From assembly GCA_016935985.1 (NCBI GenBank), contig JAFGPW010000001.1, positions 62,001 to 126,000 on the forward strand: a stretch of 64,000 nt of DNA, given 5' to 3'. Made by a program: the position numbers and the translations under genes. The number at the start of each line of letters is the position of its first letter. Position 1 is the stretch's first letter. This document shows positions 56,514 through 64,000 of this stretch, in pieces. This DNA comes from Candidatus Woesearchaeota archaeon (GTDB taxonomy: Archaea > Nanobdellota > Nanobdellia > Woesearchaeales > JAFGPW01). A model generated the notes under the pieces. That model had not been told where the DNA came from. It was given only the letters and a program-made list of their open reading frames with translations, and made no database searches.

Positions 56514-56930
56514 ATGGCACTCTTTTCCATGAAGGGCGATCGGGGCGTCGACCGCACGGTCGTGCGCCTGGTGAGGAAGGTCTGGCATGAGGAGGCGGGC
56601 GAGCTCTCGGACGAGCAGAAGGCCAAGCGCTTGGACGAGAAGAATAAGGTGTTCGAGGAGGCGAAGCACCTCGAGTCGGCGATGGACCACATCGCGAGGG
56701 AGTGGGATATGGGCCGCGACGCAGAGCATCTCATCCATATCATCGAGTTCCGGCTCGCGAACCGCAAGGCCGGAGTCAGGGATCAGGTCAAGCACCTGCT
56801 TGGGAGGGGGAAGCTGCCACGGCCGCTCGCCCAGGCGCTCATCGACAAGGCGAACGCGCTCGAGAACCATATCAGGAGCAACGTGAACCAGTCGCGTCGC
56901 GAGGACCGGCGGATCAGGGGCGCCGCATAA
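56514..56930 (+). CDS. Uncharacterised helical protein, 138 aa
   Basis: Follows the membrane/coiled-coil gene by 10 nt. Confidence 0.65.
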   Translation: MALFSMKGDRGVDRTVVRLVRKVWHEEAGELSDEQKAKRLDEKNKVFEEAKHLESAMDHIAREWDMGRDAEHLIHIIEFRLANRKAGVRDQVKHLLGRGKLPRPLAQALIDKANALENHIRSNVNQSRREDRRIRGAA

Positions 56931-56953
56931 CTTTCCTTCGTCGCTCTTTTCTC

Positions 56954-57367
56954 TCACTGGCTCAGCAGCATGTCGAAGGCAGAGCCGGTCATGATCGCCA
57001 CGAATTCTGCCGAGAGTATCGAGACCGCGAAGGTTGCTGCCGGGTCGCCGAGCGAGACCTTCCCAAAGAAGATTATGATGAACCCTACCACCACCGCCAT
57101 CGCGACCCAGACGATGACGATGCGCTTCAGGCCCTTGAACGCGGCGGTCGCAGGCGAATACTTCCTCGATGCGAGGAGGTAGTAATAGCCGAACATCGCA
57201 AGGAGCGTCACCGCGTTGAGCGAGACCGCAGTCACGATCCCAAGCGAGACGAGCGCGTTCCAGAAGGACGGCAGCAGCAGCCACGGCGCGCCGAGCACGA
57301 CGACGCCGATGATCATGTTGAAGAGGTTCTCGACGGTGAAACGGTCCACCCACCTATGATCGAGCAT
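56954..57367 (-). CDS. DUF2391-like membrane protein, paralogue A
   Basis: FTVENLFNMIIGVVVLGAPWLLLPSFW...; aligns with the neighbouring gene. Confidence 0.72.
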   Translation of the reverse strand: MLDHRWVDRFTVENLFNMIIGVVVLGAPWLLLPSFWNALVSLGIVTAVSLNAVTLLAMFGYYYLLASRKYSPATAAFKGLKRIVIVWVAMAVVVGFIIIFFGKVSLGDPAATFAVSILSAEFVAIMTGSAFDMLLSQ

Positions 57368-57383
57368 TTGGCATCACCTGGTC

Positions 57384-57929
57384 TTAGTCAACAAGGAAGT
57401 CGAACGTTACAGCCCCCACGAGCGCGACGGTCTGGACGGCGAGAACGTCGGTCATCACGTCGGCGGTCGTCATCGCGGCCGAGAGCTTGCCGAAGAGCGC
57501 GAGGAGGGTCACCACCACCGCGAAGACGGTGAGGTAGACGTAGAAGACCCGTTTCACCAGAGCCTTGGTGAAGTGCGCGTCATATGAGAGGGTCTTCCGG
57601 TACGCGTGGTAGAGGGTCACCACCACCGCGAGGACGACGATGAGGTGCAGGAACAGCACGCTCTCGGCGGCGACCCCTGAGAGGAATATCCAGAAGTCCC
57701 GCGAGAAGAACGCGGGGCCGCCGAAGACGACAGCACCAACCACCGCCTGGCCGAGGTCGGCGAGCGAGAAGTGGCTGACGTCGTTCGTGTGCTCGAGGTC
57801 GCGGATGATCCGGCGCTCGTAGCCTTCGAGACGCTGCTCACCCTTGGACTGCCGGTCGAGCCGCAGCAGGATCTCCTTCTGGAGCTCCTTTATCTCACGC
57901 ACTTCTTTTTCCAGCCCCCCTGGTTCCAT
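57384..57929 (-). CDS. DUF2391-like membrane protein, paralogue B
   Basis: MEPGGLEKEVREIKELQKEILLRL...DLGQAVVGAVVFGGPAFFSRDFW; TATA (GTATATAAAC) near 57952-57960 suits leaderless start at 57929. Confidence 0.75.
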   Translation of the reverse strand: MEPGGLEKEVREIKELQKEILLRLDRQSKGEQRLEGYERRIIRDLEHTNDVSHFSLADLGQAVVGAVVFGGPAFFSRDFWIFLSGVAAESVLFLHLIVVLAVVVTLYHAYRKTLSYDAHFTKALVKRVFYVYLTVFAVVVTLLALFGKLSAAMTTADVMTDVLAVQTVALVGAVTFDFLVD

Positions 57930-58033
57930 ACCATATCCGAGGAAAACATGGTTTATATACTTTTCTGATTCCCGAGAGGTGCGAAATGTTTTTATAGGAA
58001 CTGCGGCTTTGATGACGCAGGAAAAGAGGTGCA

Positions 58034-58759
58034 ATGATGAACATCACGCTCAACGAGCAGCCGCAGCGGCCGCTCATCATAGTCGGATATCCCGGCTTCG
58101 GCCTGATTGGCACTATCACCACCGAGTTCCTGATCGAGCATCTGAAGATGCGCCAGATCGGGAAGGTCAGGCTCGACCACATGGCGCCAATGGTCGCAAT
58201 CCACCAGAAGCGGCTCGTCGACCCGATTGGCGTCTTCTACGACAACAAGCAGAACATCGTCGTGCTGCACGTCGTGACCCAGGCGAAGGGGATTGAAGGC
58301 GAAATCGCGAAGGGTTTCCTCGACATCGCCGACAGGCTCGACGCCTATCGCATCCTCTCGCTCGAGGGTGTGGGATCGATGCTGCCGCCTGAGGCTCAGC
58401 CCAAGGACACCAACGTGTATTACTACACCTCGAACGACGGCCTGAAGGAAGAGATCGCGAAGAAGACCGGCTACCAGCAGCTCGATGAGGGCATCGTGAT
58501 AGGTGTCACGAGCGTGCTCCTCATGGACACGCGGCGGGACCTCGTGTGCTTCTTCGCCGAGGCGCACTCACAATTGCCTGATTCGAAAGCTGCAGCGAAG
58601 ATCATCGAAGGATTGGACAGATACCTCGGGCTTGAGGTCGATTACCAGCCGCTGCTCGCGTCAGCAGCCAAGTTCGAGGCCAAGCTCAAGGGGCTCATGG
58701 AGCAGGCGCAGGTTACCCAAGAGCAGGCCGACAAGAAGACCATGAGCTATGTCGGGTAA
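58034..58759 (+). CDS. PAC2-family (proteasome assembly chaperone-like) protein
   Basis: PLIIVGYPGFGLIGTITTEFLIEHLKMRQIGKV...EGVGSM...GIVIGVTSVLL. Confidence 0.9.
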   Translation: MMNITLNEQPQRPLIIVGYPGFGLIGTITTEFLIEHLKMRQIGKVRLDHMAPMVAIHQKRLVDPIGVFYDNKQNIVVLHVVTQAKGIEGEIAKGFLDIADRLDAYRILSLEGVGSMLPPEAQPKDTNVYYYTSNDGLKEEIAKKTGYQQLDEGIVIGVTSVLLMDTRRDLVCFFAEAHSQLPDSKAAAKIIEGLDRYLGLEVDYQPLLASAAKFEAKLKGLMEQAQVTQEQADKKTMSYVG

Positions 58760-58856
58760 AATATAGTTTTATTCTTTCTAATTATTAATTAAAGTTTTTA
58801 ATCGTATTTCCCTGAACCCTCACTTTTAAGGGCATTACTGATAGGTTTTTAATTAT

Positions 58857-58870
58857 TTTCAATATTGAAA
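58857..58870. promoter_or_regulatory. 14-bp perfect palindrome TTTCAATATTGAAA, copy 1
   Basis: Direct reading. Confidence 0.45.
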
Positions 58871-59652
58871 TTATTTTATGGATCGTATTCAGGCTACCTA
58901 GACCCACCCGTGTTATACAAAATAACTATTTCAATAATTGTATTAATATATTTATTTTATCAAATATGTTTTATATACTACTTTTTATATAACAATTGTT
59001 ATAATATATTTATTGTATTGGTATTATTTGTTGACTAAAAGTTGTAGGAGATGATAATAGTATTGTAAATATTTCGCTGGTAATTTACTGCTTTCCGGGT
59101 TGACGATTCCGATTATCACGTCCATTCTGAGTTCGGGAAAAACAACGCAAACCCTTTGAAGGTAGCGAGAGGCCGAGCGAATCCAGAGAAAACAAAGCTG
59201 TGGAGTGAGGCCAAGAACCCGCATCACCTCACTCGACAGCGTCGATGTCGGCATAGTCCCATACAGTCCCCGCCAACCCTTGTGACACACCGTCAAAGAG
59301 CCTATTCCCGTTCGAGAAGGGGGCTTCTCAGGCGAAAGCCCCGCGAAGTCTTCTGTCGACATGATACCATAAATCGTAGCGTTTTTCCCGTCCTGTCAGG
59401 GATCTTCCCAGAATCAGCGATTTTTCCTGTGTCTGATTATTCGGGATCATGCCGAATCATCAGCGAACTATATGACTATGGTGTTGTATGTACTGAAAAC
59501 CTGTTTTTTTAGACGGTAGTTAAGTTGCTGTAGGATGAGATTGCACATCTTTTGGCCTCTATCGCAGCCGATTTATATAGAGTGGGTGCGAGAGTGATGG
59601 AATCCTGGGCCTCATGACCTTTCTGATTGAAATTTTTAAGAAGTGGTAAAAA

Positions 59653-59681
59653 GTTATTATTCATAATAACGACAACTGTCG
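59653..59681. promoter_or_regulatory. Two adjacent palindromes upstream of HTH gene TATA box
   Basis: GTTATTATTCATAATAAC (59653-59670) and CGACAACTGTCG (59670-59681), then AAATATAAATA. Confidence 0.5.
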
Positions 59682-59754
59682 GAATTATCCAAAAATATAA
59701 ATAGGAGCTCAGACTACCTGTTCCATAGGACAGGAAACAAAGGAGGTGGCAACC

Positions 59755-60264
59755 ATGGCAAAGATCATCCTCACTGACATAGAGCCAGGCATGGGTCCTG
59801 ACTCGACAGAGCTCGCGAACGTGATAATCGCGAGAATCGGCCTCTCGCCGCGGAAGAAAGGCTCCACAGAGGAGATGTGGCGGCCGCTCGTCGAGCTCTA
59901 TGAGCGTGCGAAGCGCGCGTACCGCGAGAAGAAGCCTTCGCTTGGGGTCATGACCGTCGAGGAGATGGGCATCGCTGCCGGGATCTCACGCCAGACGATG
60001 TATGAGTATCTCCGACGGTGGCTCGATCTCGGCCTGATCGTCAAGACGAGCTATATCGGTATCGACGAGAAGGTGGTCATCGGCTATCGGCTGAACGGCG
60101 CCACGCTCGAAGCGGCCTTCGAGAAGGCCGCTCAGGCGGTCAGGGACAACCTTGAGACCACGCAAAAGTATGTCAAGGAGATCCAGAAGACCCTCAAGAA
60201 CGAGAAGATCTCGCAGGCGCAGCGGGGGAGGGTAGCATCGATTGACGACAGAAAAGAGGATTAG
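59755..60264 (+). CDS. Helix-turn-helix transcriptional regulator
   Basis: VMTVEEMGIAAGISRQTMYEYLRRWLDLGLIVKTSYIG; GGAGGTGG SD. Confidence 0.82.
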   Translation: MAKIILTDIEPGMGPDSTELANVIIARIGLSPRKKGSTEEMWRPLVELYERAKRAYREKKPSLGVMTVEEMGIAAGISRQTMYEYLRRWLDLGLIVKTSYIGIDEKVVIGYRLNGATLEAAFEKAAQAVRDNLETTQKYVKEIQKTLKNEKISQAQRGRVASIDDRKED

Positions 60265-60491
60265 AATTGAAATTCTTTCAGATTTTCTTAGATATTTTAA
60301 GCTATTTGGATATCGTGCCACAGATTTTTCTGTATAATACCAACTCAATTCGATAAGATATACTGTCGGTATTGTGTCATAATTCGGAATAATCTAAACA
60401 TAAGTAGACATTTTATCGATATGGTAAAATTCCTTATATATGTCGATATGATATCATAATACTCAATAAAAGTGAGATTATGATTTATTTA

Positions 60492-60505
60492 TTTCAATAT
60501 TGAAA
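60492..60505. promoter_or_regulatory. 14-bp perfect palindrome TTTCAATATTGAAA, copy 2
   Basis: Direct reading; lies upstream of the NUDIX gene. Confidence 0.45.
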
Positions 60506-60565
60506 CTAATTAATTCGTATCCGTTCACCGAAACCAATAAGAAGGAAAGGAAAAAGTGAGCAATC

Positions 60566-61012
60566 ATGGAGAAGGACAAGAGGCAAGGGGTCGCTGTCGG
60601 CGGCATGTGTATCGAGGAGGACAGGATATTGCTGGTCAGGCGTTCACAGAATGACACTGGACCAGGACTTTGGGAGATCCCGAAAGGTGCGCTAGAATGG
60701 GGGGAGGATCCGATTGAGGGACTGAAGCGCGAATTCCTTGAGGAGACAGGGCTGAAAGTGAGCGTTCACGAGCCTCTCGGCGTGTACCATTTTCTCACTG
60801 AGAAGAAGGACTCGGTCTATCAGGTGATAATTATCGCGTTCAGGGTCGGAAGGGATGACCGTTCCCAGGCCATCATCCTCTCAGACGAGCACGATGCGCA
60901 TGGGTGGGTGCCGCTCGCGAAGGCGCTACAGCTCCCGATGCGCAACGAGCAGAAGGCGATGCTCGCGGAGACATTCCCCAGTGCCGGGAAGCGAGGCTCA
61001 GAAGGAAGATAA
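60566..61012 (+). CDS. NUDIX hydrolase
   Basis: GALEWGEDPIEGLKREFLEETGL Nudix box. Confidence 0.94.
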   Translation: MEKDKRQGVAVGGMCIEEDRILLVRRSQNDTGPGLWEIPKGALEWGEDPIEGLKREFLEETGLKVSVHEPLGVYHFLTEKKDSVYQVIIIAFRVGRDDRSQAIILSDEHDAHGWVPLAKALQLPMRNEQKAMLAETFPSAGKRGSEGR

Positions 61013-61061
61013 GAAAGATTTTTATATCCCCTGATAATGATAAGGCCTGGTGAGGGGAACG

Positions 61062-61247
61062 ATGCTGAATCTCCAATGCACGAAATGCAACTACCGCTTC
61101 TCGAAAGAGCAGATGCCTAAGCGCTGCCCCTACTGCGGCGCTGACGGGACGCTGAAGAAGACGCAGTCAGCGCAGGACCTCCTCGACTCGACGATTGCCG
61201 AACAGGCGATGATCGACCATGAGCGCGAGGCGCGCCACCAGAAGTGA
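61062..61247 (+). CDS. Small zinc-ribbon protein
   Basis: MLNLQCTKCNYRFSKEQMPKRCPYCGADGTL; TATA TTTTTATATC upstream near 61020. Confidence 0.8.
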   Translation: MLNLQCTKCNYRFSKEQMPKRCPYCGADGTLKKTQSAQDLLDSTIAEQAMIDHEREARHQK

Positions 61248-61253
61248 GTTCTC

Positions 61254-61880
61254 CTAGACAGACAACTGCTTCTTGATGCTGTCGTTGATCTTCACCAGGT
61301 TGTGCTTCGCCTGCAGGCCCTTGAAAGACTCCTCGAGCGAGAGGTTGGCGGTACCGTCGCGGTAGCGCTTGACCACCGGCACGCCCTTGATGATCAGGTT
61401 CTGCACATAGCGCTGGACGATCTCGTCGGTGAGCCCGGTGCGCTTGGCGACGAGCGAATAGGTCGCGCCGTCGCTGCCGTCGATCGTGTAGAGCGCGAGG
61501 AAGACCTCCTGCTCCCTGAAGGTGAGTGCCCCCACCTTATACTCCTCGGGCGCAGGCTCGTCCACCAGCGGGTCGGTGATGAAGTTCCTCGCGAGCGTGT
61601 TCTGGATGTCGTCGATGCGTTCGGCGAGCTTCGCGATCTTCGCCTCGACGTCGGTCAGCTGCTCATAATGCGAGCAGATCTCGTTCGTGTTCTCGTTGAT
61701 CGCGTCGAGATGGTCGTCGAGCTCGTCGCGCATCTGGCCGACGATGCCGCGCATCTCGGAGATGGCGTCCTTGCCCTTCCGCTGCTGCTCGAGATAGTCT
61801 CTCACTCTTCGGAGGTTGATGCCGATCACCCCAATGAACAGTACGACCGACTGTTCCGATTGGTTTAAATATTTTATCAT
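61254..61880 (-). CDS. Coiled-coil plus winged-helix protein (start uncertain)
   Basis: ALTFREQEVFLALYTIDGSDGATYSLVAKRTGLTDEIVQRYVQNLIIKGVPVVKRY HTH; possible start at 61880 or a downstream GTG because a TATA-like AAAATATTTAAACC lies at ~61867-61879. Confidence 0.75.
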   Translation of the reverse strand: MIKYLNQSEQSVVLFIGVIGINLRRVRDYLEQQRKGKDAISEMRGIVGQMRDELDDHLDAINENTNEICSHYEQLTDVEAKIAKLAERIDDIQNTLARNFITDPLVDEPAPEEYKVGALTFREQEVFLALYTIDGSDGATYSLVAKRTGLTDEIVQRYVQNLIIKGVPVVKRYRDGTANLSLEESFKGLQAKHNLVKINDSIKKQLSV

Positions 61881-61939
61881 GCCTATCACGCGCGGCGGTG
61901 CGAAAACGCCGTCAAAGATATGGGAGAGTACCGGCAAGT

Positions 61940-62566
61940 ATGGTGTCCATTATCTCCAAATCAGGGATCGCGATAACGCTCTCGAAGCTAGAGGGGTTCC
62001 CCCGGCCTGATGCCAGGCTCGAACAGTACCAGACGCCGTCTGAGATGGCGGCAGAGGTACTCTGGCAGGCGCACATGGCAGGACGCATCGCAGGCAAGCG
62101 GTGCGCTGACCCCGCCTGCGGACCGGGGATTATCGGCATCGGCATGCTCCTCTTGGGAGCGGCGCACGTCCATTTCATCGATAAGGACAGGAGGATACTC
62201 GCCGTGCTGAGAAGGAACCTCGCGTCGCTCGGCATCGGCAGCGGGTACACGGTCCATGCAACCGGCATAGGGGAGTTCTGCGAGCAGGTCGACTGCGTGG
62301 TCCAGAACCCGCCATTCGGGACCAGGGCTAAGCATATCGATACTTTCTTCCTCGAGCGCGCGTTCGCCGCAGCCCCGGTTGTCTACTCATTCCACAAGAC
62401 CTCGACCGAAAGCCATATCCTCACCCTCGCCGAGAAGACGGGCTTTTCCTGCGAGAGCAGGACCTTCTACAGCTTCCCGCTTCCGGCATCCATGCCCCAT
62501 CATAGGAAGCGGACCGAGCGCATCGCCGTCACCTGCTTCTGCTTCGTCAAAGCAAAAGGTTTTTAA
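61940..62566 (+). CDS. METTL5-like (COG2263) RNA methyltransferase
   Basis: LEQYQTPSEMAAEVLW, ADPACGPGIIGIGMLLLGA, VDCVVQNPPFGTR. Confidence 0.9.
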   Translation: MVSIISKSGIAITLSKLEGFPRPDARLEQYQTPSEMAAEVLWQAHMAGRIAGKRCADPACGPGIIGIGMLLLGAAHVHFIDKDRRILAVLRRNLASLGIGSGYTVHATGIGEFCEQVDCVVQNPPFGTRAKHIDTFFLERAFAAAPVVYSFHKTSTESHILTLAEKTGFSCESRTFYSFPLPASMPHHRKRTERIAVTCFCFVKAKGF

Positions 62567-62613
62567 ACGAGCATACATTCCGCCACACTATTACCAACCA
62601 GGTGCCTGCCACA

Positions 62614-62892
62614 ATGGAGATCACTGTTCTCGAGGACACGAAGAAACGGCTCAAGCTCGAGCTTGGTGGCGTCGACAAGGGGTTCCTGCATGCGTTCAAG
62701 AAGCGGCTCTGGAACCATAAGGATGTCGAGGTCGCGACCTACAACGTCCCGCACCCGCTCATCGACAAGATCGAGTTCATCGTCGACACCAGCGGCAAGA
62801 CAAGCCCCCGCGAGGCGATCGAGGCAGTGGTCAAGGATATGGCCAAGGCCAATAAGACCCTGGCTGCCGAGTTCAAGAAGATCATAAAATGA
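62614..62892 (+). CDS. rpoL: DNA-directed RNA polymerase subunit L (Rpo11)
   Basis: RLKLELGGVDKGFLHAFKKRLWNHKDVEVATYNVPHPLIDKIEFIVDTSGKTSPREAI. Confidence 0.93.
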   Translation: MEITVLEDTKKRLKLELGGVDKGFLHAFKKRLWNHKDVEVATYNVPHPLIDKIEFIVDTSGKTSPREAIEAVVKDMAKANKTLAAEFKKIIK

Positions 62893-63476
62893 TACCGCTC
62901 GCCGACGGGGAGAAGCTCGTCCTTCTCGCGCGGCGCAGCATAGCATCCCGATTCTCAGATTCGCCGTTTCGGCATGACAGAGCGCTCAGGGCGAAATACG
63001 GCGCCAAGCAGGGCGTGTTCGTCACCCTGACCATCGACGGCGAGCTCCGCGGATGCATCGGCTTCCCCGAGCCGGTCTATCCGCTCTATGACGCGGTGAT
63101 CGATGCTGCCCAGGCGGCGGCGTTCGAGGATCCGCGATTCCCGCCGCATTCAGAAGAGGAGTTCAAGGAGGCGGCCGTTGAGGTCTCGGTTCTGACCGTG
63201 CCTGAGGAGATCAGGGTCAAGGACCCGTCGCAGTATCCTATGAAGGTTAGGATCGGCACCGATGGGCTCATCGTCCGTTCAGCGGAGGGGTCGGGGCTGC
63301 TGCTGCCGCAGGTCTTCCCCGAATGGAAGGCAGACTCGGAGAAGGCGCTTTCCTTGACCTGCCGTAAAGCCGGCCTACCGTCCGAGGCTTGGCGGAGCGG
63401 GAAGGTCACGATCCTTCGATTCCAGGCCCAGATATTCTCGGAGGAGGATGGCAGGGTCGTCGAGCGGAAGCATTAA
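62889..63476 (+). CDS. AMMECR1-domain protein
   Basis: GVFVTLTIDGELRGCIGFPEPVYPLYDAVIDAAQAAAFEDPRFPP; 4-nt overlap with rpoL. Confidence 0.93.
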   Translation: MIPLADGEKLVLLARRSIASRFSDSPFRHDRALRAKYGAKQGVFVTLTIDGELRGCIGFPEPVYPLYDAVIDAAQAAAFEDPRFPPHSEEEFKEAAVEVSVLTVPEEIRVKDPSQYPMKVRIGTDGLIVRSAEGSGLLLPQVFPEWKADSEKALSLTCRKAGLPSEAWRSGKVTILRFQAQIFSEEDGRVVERKH

Positions 63477-63501
63477 ATACGCGGCCGGACCTCTCCTCGC
63501 C

Positions 63502-64000
63502 ATGCGCGCCGATGATCTGGATGACGACGGGGAGGAGGGAAAGCAGGGCCTGGTCCGCCGCATTCTCATCCTCATCATCGCCGCGTTCCTCATCCTGCTG
63601 CTTGTCTCTTGGATCATCCCTTGGGACGGCATCAGGCTGGATCCTGAGCCGAAGGGAATCCCTAGGCTCGCCGACCTCTACCTCGGCAACATCACCCTGA
63701 GCGACACCGAGACTCCCCTGGTATCGCGGAGCGCCATTCTGGACTTCGTCTCGACCGGACTGGTCATCAAGCGCGCCGCCGACCAGATCGTCGCGCGCAG
63801 CTGCGATTACCACGGCGAGTTCGCCGAGGCCTGCTACGCGAAGGCGCTCTTCTACTTCGTGCGGGACAGCATGCAGTACATCCCCGATCCGCCTGACGAG
63901 TATGTCAAGACCGCGGAGGAGTCGCTCCTTGTGGGCGGCGGCGACTGCGAGGACGCGTCCATCCTCCTCGCGAGCCTGCTCGAGTCAGTAGGGGTCTCCG
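63502..64000 (+). CDS. Membrane-anchored transglutaminase-like protein, 3' truncated by window edge
   Basis: Hand-read frame: MRADDLDDDGEEGKQGLVRRILILIIAAFLILLLVSWIIPWDG...RDSMQYIPDPPDEYVKTAEESLLVGGGDCEDASILLASLLESVGVS; TM plus GGGDCEDAS transglutaminase core. Confidence 0.82.
   Translation, partial: MRADDLDDDGEEGKQGLVRRILILIIAAFLILLLVSWIIPWDGIRLDPEPKGIPRLADLYLGNITLSDTETPLVSRSAILDFVSTGLVIKRAADQIVARSCDYHGEFAEACYAKALFYFVRDSMQYIPDPPDEYVKTAEESLLVGGGDCEDASILLASLLESVGVS

Overview
The window is a gene-dense, GC-rich archaeal chromosome segment of 64 kb. The archaeal assignment rests on Elp3, RNase P Rpp21/Rnp4, Dph5, Rpo11/RpoL, eL35, archaeal uS15, XPD and NreA homologues, intron-bearing tRNAs, and TATA boxes about 25 nt upstream of many leaderless starts. 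It contains about 60 protein genes, five tRNAs (Asn, Ile, Arg, Arg, Gln; three with introns) and no rRNA or CRISPR array. Housekeeping content includes elp3, tatC, ackA-pta, a ppsA-gapA-DUF362-pgk cluster, ftsZ, dph5, an ATP-dependent DNA ligase, rps15, a RecJ-like DHH protein, xpd, nreA, rpl35ae and rpoL. The observations most worth following up are: (1) three consecutive hairpins upstream of ftsZ with unrelated stems but the same TTGGCG loop, plus a possible alternative pairing; (2) two tandem elements at 51.35-51.54 kb with a conserved C/A-rich core enclosed by stems that differ by compensatory changes; (3) an AT-rich three-gene island (two HTH-like proteins and a PLD-like protein) that looks horizontally acquired and could be a defence module; (4) a glycosyltransferase-2/radical-SAM cluster that includes a GT2-radical SAM fusion; (5) a Hel308/Ski2-like helicase lacking its first RecA domain but with its own promoter; (6) a Dph2 gene reduced to an N-terminal fragment and coupled to a membrane protein. 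Everything here comes from reading the sequence and the supplied ORF track; no searches or folding programs were run.
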